Shown: positions 35,300-46,344 of the stretch, piece by piece
Position numbering within the stretch: the stretch's first letter is position 1
Layout: each line of letters begins with the position of its first letter
NCBI GenBank assembly: GCA_945910005.1
Contig: OX246747.1
Location: 3,022,254 to 3,086,253, forward strand
Direction of reading: 5' to 3'
Length of the DNA stretch: 64,000 nt
DNA from: Isoperla grammatica
Lineage: Eukaryota > Arthropoda > Insecta > Plecoptera > Perlodidae
The notes under the pieces: generated by a model
Told to the model about the DNA's origin: nothing
Seen by the model: only the letters and a program-made list of their open reading frames with translations
Database searches by the model: none
Position numbers and translations under genes: made by a program

Positions 35300-38200
35300 C
35301 TATTCTGTGGCGGGCAGTGGACATAGTTTCACTACTGGCCGAGTGATTGTCCCCTGGGAAGTGCGTACGGTAGCGACTCGGACGACCTTGTCTAATCCGG
35401 GGTGCACGTCAACGATTCTGCCTAGTTTCCATTGCAGCGGTGTAGATTTCCCATCGTTAATAATGACAAGGTCATTGACCTTCAAGTTTGGTTTGTTTGT
35501 ACACCATTTTAAACGTTGTTGAAGTGTGTTGAGGTATTCCGTTTTCCACTTATTCCAAAAATCCTGGGATGCTTTCTGAAGAAGCTGCCAACGGGATAAC
35601 CTGTTTATAGGTGTGTCGATGAAGTTTTCCTCTGGAAGAGACACTAGTGGGGTTCCTACGAGGAAATGTCCCGGAGTCAACGTATCAAATTCGTTTACAT
35701 CTGGCGATAAGTCAAATAATGGTCTGGAGTTGAGAATTGCTTCGATTTTGCTGAATAAAGTTGCTAGTTCTTCAAACGTAAGAGCTTGATCACCTATGAC
35801 GCGTCGTAAATGATATTTCACTGAGCGTACCCCAGCCTCCCATAATCCGCCGAAGTGAGGGGCCGAAGGGGGGTTGAAGTGCCATTGAATTCCCTTTGCG
35901 GCGGTTGCGTCTATAATTTGCGTTGATTGTTCGTGTAAATATTTGAAGATGCCTATGAGATACCTGCTTGCTCCAACAAAGTTTGTTCCACAGTCCGAGT
36001 AAATGGCTGAGCACAAACCTCGTCTGGCTACGAATCGGTCTAGTGCAGCAAGAAATGCAGGAGTTGATAGGTCAGACACAACTTCCAAATGCACGGCCTT
36101 TGTTGACATGCAGACAAAGAGGCACATGTATGCCTTAGATATCTTTGCATTTCTTATTTTACTTTCTTTAATGTTGAATGGGCCAGCGAAGTCAAGACCT
36201 ACAGTCAGAAACGGGCGTCCTTGTTCGACTCTCGAAGCTGGTAGATCTCCCATCAGTGGCTGGGCATGGGTTGCTTTCATCTTGTGGCAAATGAGACATT
36301 TTGATAGCCTTGAACGAATTATTCGACGGGCTGACAAAATCCAAAATTGGCGTTGCAATATGCTTTGTAAAGCGCGGGGACCGATATGAAGGTATGAGCG
36401 GTGATAGTAATCTATAATTAGATTTGTCAAATGGGTTTTTGGAGGCAGAAGTAGCGGATGACGAGTGCTGTAGGACAAGGGGGCGTTTCGCAATCTGCCT
36501 CCTACTCTAAGAGATCCCGAGTTGTCAAGAAATGGATTTAGACGTCGCAACGAAGGCGAACAAGGAATCTTCTTTGTCAGTGAGTCGATATCCTTACAGA
36601 AATGTATGCTTTTTGCATGTCTAATCCAAACGTGTAATGCTTGGCGCAATTCATTAGCCGTCAAGGTCCCTCGACAACGCAACCCTTTTGGTAACTTTGA
36701 ATTAGTTGCAAACCTGAAGCACCAAGCAGTGACACGTTGCAAAGTGGTCAACGATGAGAATCTCTCCTCCAAGGCATACACAGGAAGCGCGGTCATCGAG
36801 ACCAACGTGTTCGTAGCAGTCCTAATTTCAGGTATGTCGATAAGCTGTAAGCCCGGTACGGCAGCAATGGGCCATCGCTCTCGTGGGGAGGACAACCAAG
36901 CGGGACCCTCCCACCACAGTGGATGATCGACAAGCTGCTTGGGAGTGAGCCCTCTACTCGCGCAGTCAGCTGGGTTGTCGTCGGTGGACACGTAGCCCCA
37001 CGTTGAAGGTTCGGTTAACTCATGGATCTGTACGATACGATTAGAAACGAATGGTTTTAATTTGAACGTCGGTGTTTGTAGCCAGGCCAAGACGGTGGCC
37101 GAATCGGTAAATGCGTAAGTGCGATTTATTGTGGTGGTAAGTATGGACAGGGCATACTGTAACAGTTTTGAGAGGAGGACAGCTCCACATAACTCCAAGC
37201 GAGGAATTGACAGCGTCTTCAGTGGTGCAACCTTTGATTTGCCCATAAGCATGCTTACAATGCTTTTAGATTGAGACACAGTAGTGTGAAGATAAACCAC
37301 ACTAGAATAACCCTTTTCCGAAGCATCACAAAACCCTACTAGGTTAACTTCTGCATTGCTAGACGACGCTATACAACGTTTAATTCTTAATTTTGATAAT
37401 TCCTCGAGTTGAGTAGCAAACACCATCCATTGATCATGAATAGCTGTGGGAATGGGGTCGTCCCAACCCAAACCAAGAGACCAAAGTTTCTGTATAAGGT
37501 ATTTTGCATTAAATACTGCTGGTGTGACCCAACCCAGCGGGTCATAGATTCGCGCTATGACGGACAATAATGCTCGTTTGGTGTGAACGATATTGTTTAG
37601 TGCGACTTTGTATGAAAATGCGTCCGCTTGTGCATCCCAGTGGATGCCTAAAATTTTAACTACTGAATCATCTGGTGAAGAGAGTGACAAATAAACCTCT
37701 CTGTCAATCAAGGGAACATCGTGTAGAATGTCGGGGCAGTTGCTGCTCCATTTTCGTAGTTGAAAACCACCAGATTTCAGCACGGTGATTAGTTGCTGTT
37801 TAAGGGAAAGCGCCTCTTCTAACGAATCTGCTCCGGTTAAAACGTCATCTACATAGACATTTTCCCGCAGGACTTTGGCTGCATCAGGACATTTTTTACC
37901 TTCATCTTCCGCTAACTGATGAAGGGTTCGTATGGCCAACCAAGGAGCAGATGATACTCCATACGTAACGGTATTTAATTCGAATCTCTTGACGTCCAAG
38001 TCTGATGAATTTCTCCACAATATATGTTGAAACGGCCTGTGTTCTGGTAATACAAGGATTTGCCGATACATCTTACAAATGTCAGCGGAGAATACCATTG
38101 CGTGCATTCGAAACTTGAGTATAACATCGGTTATATCAGTCTGTAGCTTGGGTCCCGTAAATAGGATATCGTTGAGCGATCTGTTGCATGAAGCTTTGGC

Positions 38201-40513
38201 CGAAGCGTCAAAGACAACACGCAACTTTGTGGACGAACTTGACAGCTTGAGTACAGGGTGATGAGGAATAACATACTGTGATGTGGTAGACGATGGCAAC
38301 TCACGCATGTGTCCCAACGCTTCGTAGTCCCTCATGAACTCTTCATAAGGTTTTTGAAGCTCAGGCTGTCGAGTTAGACGACGTTCAAGTTGCTGGAAAC
38401 GTGAAACTGCTTGAGGATATGAATCACCTAGCTTAGGTGCTTCTCTTTTAAAGGGTAAGGGTACGACATACCGTCCAGTTTGGTCACGATAATGGCAATT
38501 TGCAAATACATCTTCACAATATTTATCATCAGGGTTAACTACGTTTACATGAGGCGGTTCCTCAACTTCCCAGAATCTCCTCATGGTGATGTTGATGTCA
38601 AGTGGTGAATCAACTGAGGCTAGCAGAGTTGTGATAGAGGAGGGCGACCGATCAAAAAAGTTAACCTTCCCTGTAATGACCCAGCCATAAATACTATGGA
38701 GCGCCGAAGGACAACCACTAATTGTCTCACCAGTAAATACATCCGGGAAGAGGTCAGCACCAAGAAGAAAATCAATAGGCCCAGGAACATTAAATTGTGG
38801 ATCAGCCAAATTCAAATGTTTGAACTGGGCGAAGTGAACTGGCGGTATATGAACAACAGGCATGGCCGAAGTGATTGTGGGCAAAACAATAGCTTCCGTA
38901 GTAAACTTAGGGTGCTCGGAATCTCGAGGTTTTATTATACAAGTGGTAATACCCTCAGCGGCTTGGACATGTGTCTGACCTAGACCAGCAATACAGCCTC
39001 TAGATCGACGAAGAGACAGCCCAAGGCGCTTAACACAATCAGACGTGATGAAGGACGATTGAGCTCCCGAATCAATAAGAACCCTAATCAATTGGTAGGA
39101 TCCGAAATTATCCTTGCAGTGAACAACGGCAGTACTCAACAAGACAGGAGAAGTGGTTGCCAGAGATGAGAGGGCGTGGCACGACGTACTCGCTGGAGTC
39201 AAGGACGTACCTGACTCAACGCTTGGGGTTGATTCTAATTTAGACTCAGAGTGCCCTTGACTGCTCGAATGTAGCAACGTGTGATGACGAGCGTTGCATT
39301 TGAAACATGAACTCTTAGAAGGACATTCGTTTATCATGTGTGTGTTTCTTAAACAATTAAAACACAACCGTAGAGACCGCACTTGATCACGGCGTTGATT
39401 TGACTCAAGACCTAAAAGGTCAGGACACTTATAGATAGAATGTTGTTGCGAACAACACGGACAACGATTTGTATTGGCTTGAACAGCCGCAACAAATGTC
39501 CGTCCTTGAATAGGCTTGTTTTCAGCTGGTGTCATACGACAAGCAGGTTTCGATTTGATTGGGGCAGAATTTGAACGATTGTCAATGTTGGATAATTCAA
39601 GGACCTTGGCATGACCTTGAATAAATGTAATTAAATTATCATACGATGGTATGTCAGTCTGTTTTAATTGCATTTCGAACAACTTGCGTGTTGATCGATC
39701 CAAATTGCGCAGTGCTATGTACAACAACACAAAATCCCCTAGATCCGGTATATTCAAGTGACGTAGGGCAATAACACACTCTTGAAACGTTTGTAAAAAT
39801 GTGTTTAGTCCCGATGTCGATTCAGAAGTTAATGCTCGAAAATCAAATATTTCATCGAGGTATTTTGTAGCAAGAACTCTCTTGTTGTGATATTTGTCTA
39901 TCAGAGCTTGCCAAACTATTACGTAGTTCGCCTCAGTAATTGGAACACTCGTAACAACAGTCGAAGCCGGGCCGTGTACTAATGTGATAAGGTATTGAAA
40001 CTTCTCGACGTTTGACAATGACTCATTATCATGAATTAGACAACGGTATGTATCGTAGAACGTAACCCAATTTTTATAACTTCCATCAAATGGCGGAATA
40101 TTTATTTTAGGTAGCCGTGGACTAGGCCTGGAATTCCTATCTGTAACGACAGATGCGGTAGGTTTTATCGACACGGCAAATATTTTTACCTCGTAATAAA
40201 TATCGTCAAAAGATTCGAGAGCCTTCGAATCGACTTGCGCAGTCGAATCAAGAAGTAATTGAACGTCAATTATTTCAGATTGTATTCTAGAATATTCTTC
40301 TGCAATTTTCTCAATTTGTTCAAATCGTACATTGAAAGCTGTAATCTTGGCTTGGTTTTCCGGTATTTCCTTGGTTAGATCGTAGAGTGTTTGCAGTTTC
40401 CTGAATTCTCGTTGTTTACGAACTTCGAGGCCGGTTAATTTATTTTCAAGTTTCGTTTTCGTTGCTTTGTCAGTCATTGTTGAAAACGAAACGAACTCAA
40501 ATGAGCGGAACAA
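35300..40513 (-). CDS. BEL/Pao retrotransposon polyprotein, 1737 aa, uninterrupted
   Basis: One open frame with all domains in order: a coiled-coil N-terminus, a gag-type core (about 140-290), three CCHC-type knuckles (about 345-415, one reads CFNCLRNTHMINEC), an aspartic protease of the Pao type (LIDSGAQSSFI, about 479), reverse transcriptase (VVFDASAK to YVDDVLTGAD, catalytic YVDD at about 886), RNase H, the integrase zinc domain (about 1376-1410), the integrase core (VGLDFAGPF, YSDCGTNFVGA at about 1506, LWEAGVRSVK) and the DUF5641-type C-terminus. The ATG at about 40475 (MTDKATKTK) could be the true start; the first ATG is 13 codons upstream. No stop or frameshift, so the insertion is probably recent. 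It acts in cytoplasmic particles to copy and integrate its RNA. Confidence 0.97.
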   Translation of the reverse strand: MFRSFEFVSFSTMTDKATKTKLENKLTGLEVRKQREFRKLQTLYDLTKEIPENQAKITAFNVRFEQIEKIAEEYSRIQSEIIDVQLLLDSTAQVDSKALESFDDIYYEVKIFAVSIKPTASVVTDRNSRPSPRLPKINIPPFDGSYKNWVTFYDTYRCLIHDNESLSNVEKFQYLITLVHGPASTVVTSVPITEANYVIVWQALIDKYHNKRVLATKYLDEIFDFRALTSESTSGLNTFLQTFQECVIALRHLNIPDLGDFVLLYIALRNLDRSTRKLFEMQLKQTDIPSYDNLITFIQGHAKVLELSNIDNRSNSAPIKSKPACRMTPAENKPIQGRTFVAAVQANTNRCPCCSQQHSIYKCPDLLGLESNQRRDQVRSLRLCFNCLRNTHMINECPSKSSCFKCNARHHTLLHSSSQGHSESKLESTPSVESGTSLTPASTSCHALSSLATTSPVLLSTAVVHCKDNFGSYQLIRVLIDSGAQSSFITSDCVKRLGLSLRRSRGCIAGLGQTHVQAAEGITTCIIKPRDSEHPKFTTEAIVLPTITSAMPVVHIPPVHFAQFKHLNLADPQFNVPGPIDFLLGADLFPDVFTGETISGCPSALHSIYGWVITGKVNFFDRSPSSITTLLASVDSPLDINITMRRFWEVEEPPHVNVVNPDDKYCEDVFANCHYRDQTGRYVVPLPFKREAPKLGDSYPQAVSRFQQLERRLTRQPELQKPYEEFMRDYEALGHMRELPSSTTSQYVIPHHPVLKLSSSSTKLRVVFDASAKASCNRSLNDILFTGPKLQTDITDVILKFRMHAMVFSADICKMYRQILVLPEHRPFQHILWRNSSDLDVKRFELNTVTYGVSSAPWLAIRTLHQLAEDEGKKCPDAAKVLRENVYVDDVLTGADSLEEALSLKQQLITVLKSGGFQLRKWSSNCPDILHDVPLIDREVYLSLSSPDDSVVKILGIHWDAQADAFSYKVALNNIVHTKRALLSVIARIYDPLGWVTPAVFNAKYLIQKLWSLGLGWDDPIPTAIHDQWMVFATQLEELSKLRIKRCIASSSNAEVNLVGFCDASEKGYSSVVYLHTTVSQSKSIVSMLMGKSKVAPLKTLSIPRLELCGAVLLSKLLQYALSILTTTINRTYAFTDSATVLAWLQTPTFKLKPFVSNRIVQIHELTEPSTWGYVSTDDNPADCASRGLTPKQLVDHPLWWEGPAWLSSPRERWPIAAVPGLQLIDIPEIRTATNTLVSMTALPVYALEERFSSLTTLQRVTAWCFRFATNSKLPKGLRCRGTLTANELRQALHVWIRHAKSIHFCKDIDSLTKKIPCSPSLRRLNPFLDNSGSLRVGGRLRNAPLSYSTRHPLLLPPKTHLTNLIIDYYHRSYLHIGPRALQSILQRQFWILSARRIIRSRLSKCLICHKMKATHAQPLMGDLPASRVEQGRPFLTVGLDFAGPFNIKESKIRNAKISKAYMCLFVCMSTKAVHLEVVSDLSTPAFLAALDRFVARRGLCSAIYSDCGTNFVGASRYLIGIFKYLHEQSTQIIDATAAKGIQWHFNPPSAPHFGGLWEAGVRSVKYHLRRVIGDQALTFEELATLFSKIEAILNSRPLFDLSPDVNEFDTLTPGHFLVGTPLVSLPEENFIDTPINRLSRWQLLQKASQDFWNKWKTEYLNTLQQRLKWCTNKPNLKVNDLVIINDGKSTPLQWKLGRIVDVHPGLDKVVRVATVRTSQGTITRPVVKLCPLPATE

Positions 40514-40560
40514 AAATCGAAATTCAGAACTAACAACTCCCCTATCCTACCGTACCAAAA

Positions 40561-40584
40561 TCCGGCCGCCAGGAGGACCAATTA
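40561..40584 (-). promoter_or_regulatory. BEL primer-binding site region
   Basis: Reading the minus strand just after the LTR end gives TAATTGGTCCTCCTGGCGGC, the place where the tRNA primer would pair. The tRNA was not assigned. Confidence 0.45.
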
Positions 40585-40912
40585 TGTTTAGCACGGAAAC
40601 ACAAACTATAAAATCGCCGGGCGGTAGACAATAGGATGAAGGGGGGAATGTGGGGAAAGCCGGGGAACATGTTAGGAAAGCCGCACTAACCTGTCAACAC
40701 TCCATGGAGACGTTCCACGACGACCGGCTATGGTTCCACCACACTGGACTGACAGCTGTTCACTTCTCGACGGTACGCAAGCAACTGTGTTGAGCGCTTG
40801 TTCAACAATAATATGTTTGCTGATAACGCTCGTGACGTGTAATGTATGACGTATAAGAGTGCGGCAGAGGGATGGGATGGAGGGAAAATTCAAACAACAC
40901 TAATACTAAACA
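40585..40912 (-). repeat. BEL/Pao 5' LTR, about 328 bp
   Basis: Bounded by TGTTTAG on the left and CTAAACA on the right (7-bp perfect inverted ends) at the expected distance upstream of the polyprotein. The matching 3' LTR could only be followed for about 15 bases at 35135-35149. Confidence 0.6.
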
Positions 40913-41931
40913 TATACTTTTATTTGTAGTTATACTTTAACCTATACTACTTAATTTAATTTAATCAGATATCTAAAGCCAATCCTCATTAACAAGGTTC
41001 GAAAGTAAGTGAAATGTTAGCACTGGTAACACTCATGACAGTATTGAATTGATAAAATAACTTAAATTACATTTCTAATGGATAATGATTGTATGTTCCT
41101 TATGATGGAACAAAATAAAGGGTATTCAAAAGATTAAACTAACGTGTTTTATTTTTGTTCTCCTTAGTTAGTCATTGTATTGCACGGTAACACTCATGAC
41201 ATCCCGAGACGCATTTGAGTACGCAAGTGCATATTTAAACTACTAAATATTAAAAAATAGGCAAACCCATTTACAGCATGGTAGGAGATACATTAATTGT
41301 TGTACACTATTATTCTGATAATCGTAGGTAAACATTTTTTAAATCTGCATTGCATTTGTCAAAGAGTCAATTTTTTTGAGAATGACCAATGTAAGACTGA
41401 ATCAGTGAGTGGTATGTTAAATTATGCATGTTATATGCATTTACAGTTGAAGTAACTGCAATTGTCAGTAGTGTTACCAATACACTCACTCACTGGTGTT
41501 CCGCAGCAACCATTTTCAATGTCAGTGGTATTACTATGAACATATTTAATTACCTTTTATTAATAAATAAACAGCATTTTAGCTCTGCCAAAACTGTAGT
41601 ATCATTTCATTATGTATTATGATCCCTCAAAAAAAATGTCATACAATTTTTATTTTTAATCCCAATATTTTGTTCATCTAAATGTGTCAGGTTTGAGAAA
41701 ATGACCCATATAATACTGAATTTATTTATATTAATATTTTAATTTATACCTAGTCTGTAAGTATGTACATTGTACATGTGCATTTCAGCAATTTATTTCA
41801 GCAGTTCAGAAGTAGGCTAATTAGTGTAGTAGCCTGTATATAGGCCTACCTGTTTTGTGACAAATTAAATTAAAAATTACAAATTGTGCATCAATATCAA
41901 TATATTGTAGGATCATGACAGCTAAAGGGAC
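40913..41931. other. spacer
   Basis: Two copies of GGTAACACTCATGACA (about 41026 and 41186). No gene recognised. Confidence 0.45.
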
Positions 41932-42480
41932 CAAATCAAGTGGCTAAGATTAATAACCTTGAACAGGTTCTTATCCGCAGAACTGACGAACTTGAGCAAT
42001 ACCAAAGACGCAAAAATCTGAGAATCTTCGGCATTCCGGAAACATGGGGGGAAGATACTGACCAGCTCGTACTCAATGTCCTCAATGGTAGAATAGGTGA
42101 CAGTGGCCTAGAGCTAGGTATGCGGGAATGTGACATATCGAGATCACATAGAATTGGTCCCCCTCCTGCCCATGATAAAACTGACCCTCAAGGCCTATCA
42201 TAGTAAAGCTGGCGAGCTACAGGCAGAGGGACGTGATATGCCGAAACAAAAGATACCTACGAGGAACAAGGATTGTGATAAGAGAAGACCTCACGGCTGC
42301 AAGGAGACAAGTGTTACAGGAATCAATTGAGAAGGTGGGAATGCGGAATGTCTGGACCCAAGGCGGAGTAATCATCTGGTCTGTCAACAGGTGGCGAGAG
42401 ACGGCAACAACGCTTGCTGGCCTCAGAAGCAAGCTCGAGGGGTGTGAAGAGCAGAGTGCGCCACCCACTGACCGAGAGTG
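41932..42480 (+). pseudogene. LINE ORF1 (L1/Tx1-like RRM type) fragment
   Basis: QVAKINNLEQVLIRRTDELE and QYQRRKNLRIFGIPETWGED, then ECDISRSHRIGPPPAHDKTD, a frameshift at about 42200, then RDVICRNKRYLRGTRIVIRE, DLTAARRQVLQ and NVWTQGGVIIW. This is the coiled coil followed by the RRM-like and C-terminal domain of ORF1 proteins (RR.NLRI.G.PE, ISRSHR.G). No ORF2 follows. Confidence 0.82.
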
Positions 42481-44150
42481 ACCTCATGCCAACCCTCCAC
42501 CTGTCTTCAAGGCCGCAGCTAGCAACAACCCAGAACACCGATAGAGCGCGGACCGATTTAACTTCTCAACACGGAACTCGCAACAACTCATACCGGGAGT
42601 ACTTGCCTCTACACTGTGATGTGGCTAAAATAGCCGGGGTGTCGGAATCTTGACTAGTGGAGGAATAGGAGTACACTATAATATATACTCTTAGGCCTAT
42701 ATCGTAGGCTAAACACTCACACAATTATCATTAACGCTAGAGACATACAAATACATATTGTATTCCCCAAATGGGTGTACTCATCCTATGAAGAGGTTAA
42801 CCCGTTGGTCCGTTAACGGGAGTCCAGGAGAAATCCAGATGCCGGACTGTAGTTGGCGCTGTCGTGGCGATCGTCCTCCCGTCGGAACACAGTCCCAACA
42901 GTTATGTGGAGCAACGGATGCAGCTCACGAAATGGTACAGCACGAACACTCGGAACACAGTCCCGAATTGGCACAGTACGGCAACACGATATCGGAACAA
43001 AGTTCATGATAGAACACGGTATTATCACAACCGTGATTGGAACACAGTTCCGAAATGGTTCGGTATGATACAGATATAGGAACACAGTTCACTAAATCAA
43101 AACAAACTTACTATTTGACTTCCTTTCTTTATTATAAACCTCTCAAGATCACAATCCGATCATCCCGTACAAGAAGCAGAAAACAAGTGAAGTCCAATCT
43201 AGGAATCAAAACACAACAATGAATAACAAAAAAGTTACAACAAAAATATGTTAGTCGATCAAACCTCAATACAAACAATATAGGTGGCTGTGGAGGTGTG
43301 GTCGGGAACGCTGGTTACCATTACAACACAAAGGCCTGTACCACACAACAATAAAATATAATATAGTATAGTAGATTACAGTATAGTATTAGTATAGTAT
43401 AGTAGATTTAAATCTTCCTTCTGCGCGTTACCAACCGTATGTACTTCTAGACTATTCTATCAAGTAGATGATAGGACTAGAACCATTAGAGCACTGCTTC
43501 TCTAAAAGAATGTGCACAGTAAAGTTCTGTGAAGTTGAACGCTCACATGTCAGCCAACAACAGTAACACCTTTTATCGTGCTGCCCACACATGTTTCAAC
43601 CCCGTCATGTGACGCCAGGTTTCGTGTCACGAATTATCAACGTCTTCAAGATGCATATGAACAAAGTGCAAAACGATATAACCGATACAACATCTGTGCG
43701 TACGTAAAATGACAAGAACAACCCGGGCCAGTCTCTGTCGAACCCTGACGAGAACAGGTCGCTGTGGGGTTGCGGTAACCTACGAGAAGGAATGTACGAG
43801 GACTCATACAGACCTGTGTAAATTATAAGTTATTTCAAACCGTTTGAATTCTATATTTACATAGTGAACGATATTATTATCGGATTAATAAATGAGATTT
43901 TTCACGTTGATGCAGCCGCCGATTACCTCACCGGTCAATTGAAGAAGGTAAGACCTGTCACAGTAACAGTACCGATACGATCAAGTTTGGTGTGTATAGT
44001 ACATTGGCCTACACTGAACACAGTGCTAACATCAGAAGACCAGCACTTCTTTGGGCGACCAATTAGCCCCCTACTGTAGCGGAACTACCGCGTCACTACG
44101 TCAAACATAACAAAAATAATACGATACGTCACGTCACGGTCGCCTTTCAG
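42481..44150. other. spacer with degenerate GGAACACAGTYCC repeats
   Basis: About 42890-43090 contains five spaced copies of GGAACACAGT(C/T)CC or close variants, several followed by GAA(A/T)TGG. About 43360-43410 is a TATAGTA-type AT repeat. A GTAAGACCTG donor-like site at 43948 ends an open stretch from 43864, but I could not support a gene. Confidence 0.5.
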
Positions 44151-44563
44151 TTGCATTGTGTAATTGGTTTCCCGACAACAAACTCAATTACGTGGCGCCC
44201 ATCCTACTCAATCTCCAAACTGCAACAAATCTACCCACGCCCACCCGACTGGATGCTAAGCCCGGCCAACCAGGTCCACCTGGATTGTTCCCGCTAATCA
44301 GGGGTGTAACAGCCATTACTGGGCAGCAAGCAACCCCAAACGTGGAAATAATTAAAAAATTAAAGAACAAGATGCCTGCTTTCCACAACATCTCTGGAGA
44401 TAGTTTCATTGAAGGCTATCTGTATTTTCATTGTCAATTAATAAATGGAGTCAAAGACGGCAATGTGAACATCCTTCAGTGGGCTCCTGTGAATAGTGTG
44501 GAGGATGCAGAGCGCTTTTCAGTTCGTATAACCTCATCCTCACAGACCGTCGTACTCGCATGA
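44151..44563 (+). CDS. possible terminal exon of unknown protein
   Basis: A CGCCTTTCAG acceptor-like site at 44150 precedes an open frame of about 130 residues ending in TGA at 44561-44563, with AATAAA at about 44657. The content includes PNVEIIKKLKNKMPAFHNIS, GYLYFHCQLINGVKDGNVNI and DAERFSVRITSSSQTVVLA. I do not recognise it. A short QPGPPG stretch is not enough to call collagen. It could be a host exon or an unknown element. Confidence 0.3.
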
Positions 44564-44764
44564 AACAAGAGCACCATTGAAACGTGTGCTATTCTCTCAC
44601 TCAACCCTGCCATTAAGCAATTAATTAAAATCATTGTACTCTACATATATTAAATTAATAAATGTATGCACTCGGCTATACTCCATTTCAATGAAAATAA
44701 TTTTTGTAGTGATTTTCCTGTTTTTGGTCTATTTTTCCCTTTTTGCTATATAGATGCTATAAAG

Positions 44765-45387
44765 CAGGGGTCGGCAACAGGCGGCCCACGGGCCATGTAC
44801 GGCCCGCGGGGCTAATTTTTGTGGCCTTCCACTAATTTATTTATTTATAAGGAAATTTCAATTATTATTCCTAGTTTCCACCACTGCTAGAAAAATTCAA
44901 GTAAATATTTTAAACATCAACCATTACCGTGATTAGACATATAAGTAGACATATGTGTGGATATGTTGATCAAATTAATCAATTTTATAAAAGCGCTCGT
45001 CTCTACAATACCGAATACTGAGAGTTCAGAGAATTCTTGGATAACGTTAACGCGAAAATTATGATTTGCTGCTCGCCACTGAAGTCTGCTGCTGGACACG
45101 CCCACACGTGGTTTAGGCAAAATATGTATCAAAAGATTCAAAACAGAACTATCGAGGATCTACGTACATTTGAACAATATCAGGTAAAAACCTAGATTAA
45201 CAAATCACCGATAACCACTTACAGGACGTTCTAAGCATATCTTGTACAAGACGCGAGCCCAACAAATTGGCCCAAGAACAGGGGTGTAATTTCTCGCACT
45301 AGAAGTGGCCCGGACCTGTGGCCCCATGTACTAATAATACGCAGCACTGGTAGGTGGCACTATACACAATTTAGTTGCCGACCCCTG
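44765..45387. mobile_element. hAT MITE, 623 bp, complete
   Basis: Terminal inverted repeats CAGGGGTCGGCAAC (44765-44778) and GTTGCCGACCCCTG (45374-45387), flanked by the perfect 8-bp duplication CTATAAAG (44757-44764 and 45388-45395). CAGGGGTCGGCAAC ends and 8-bp duplications are the hallmark of hAT elements. No transposase ORF inside, so it is non-autonomous. Confidence 0.97.
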
Positions 45388-45459
45388 CTATAAAGTGTTA
45401 TTTTGGATTTTATTTTTGCTATGAAATGAAAAAATTACTGCTATTTTCCCAGAACTCTA

Positions 45460-46300
45460 ATTATGCGTAATAGGCCTGACAATCCCATCATCGAGCGCTG
45501 CGTGCGAGAGAACTTTTTCATGTTTACGCCGACTCAAAACTTATTAAGCGAGCGAAGCGAGCGTTTCCACTTGACTCTTATGGCACTTCGTTCTGTTTTT
45601 TTGTTTGTTTGTTTGTTTTTTTTTTTTTTTTTTGTTTTTATGTCCGTCGATAGCGGTCGAACGGAAAGTCCGATCAACTTGAAATTTGGACCATCCACAA
45701 GCCTCGATGTGGATTGAAGGTGTATAGTTTTGAGGCAAAATCGTTTGAAAAGTTACAAAGTTACACCATAGTTACTGCAACATATTTTTCTGAAACAAAA
45801 TGGCGGCAAAATGTGAGATAGCCAGATTTTTCTACAGATTTTTCCGATCACGAATATGTTAATGTAATGGCTATCTGATAAATATTGGCAAAGTTACACG
45901 AAAGTTACTCGAAAATATTTTTCTAAAACGCAGTAACGGCAAAATGTGAGGTGGCTATCTTATAGTAAATTTTTGTCCGGTCACGAATATACTAATGTAA
46001 ACGCGATCCAATACGTATTAGAGGCAGAAATTACATTTCTATTGCTGTCAATAAGTGTTAGTAACGGTGGCGGACCGTATTGAAAACATGACCACGAAAA
46101 TTCTTAGCAACGCACATTGCACTGCATACAACAATGTCGGAAAGTATAATAGCCATGGAAATAAGAACAATTTTTGCAATGCGCATTCTTCAATTGTTGT
46201 TAATTGTTGTTCGTATTAGCGTTGAAAACTTTTCGCCAGAAAGTTCGTAGATATTGACGCGCTCGCTTATCAACGCGTCAAACATAGCGTTTTCCTAGTT
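45460..46300. repeat. unclassified repeat-like block with internal duplication
   Basis: TTAAGCGAGCG near 45544 and CGCTCGCTTA near 46260 form inverted ends. Inside are a T17 run and two diverged copies of a unit of roughly 130 bp (about 45748-45865 and 45885-46000, both with GGCAAAATGTGAG and CGGTCACGAATAT or CGATCACGAATAT). No ORF. Confidence 0.5.
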
Positions 46301-46344
46301 TACAAAACAGAATGAGCAATGACAGACTGAGTAGCTTAGCTACT

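Noticed and set aside
43864..44079. Short ORF with a donor-like GTAAGACC
   Set aside because: No recognisable domain and no matching acceptor exon.
44230..44300. Collagen-like segment (QPGPPG)
   Set aside because: Only two Gly-X-Y triplets; no repeat.
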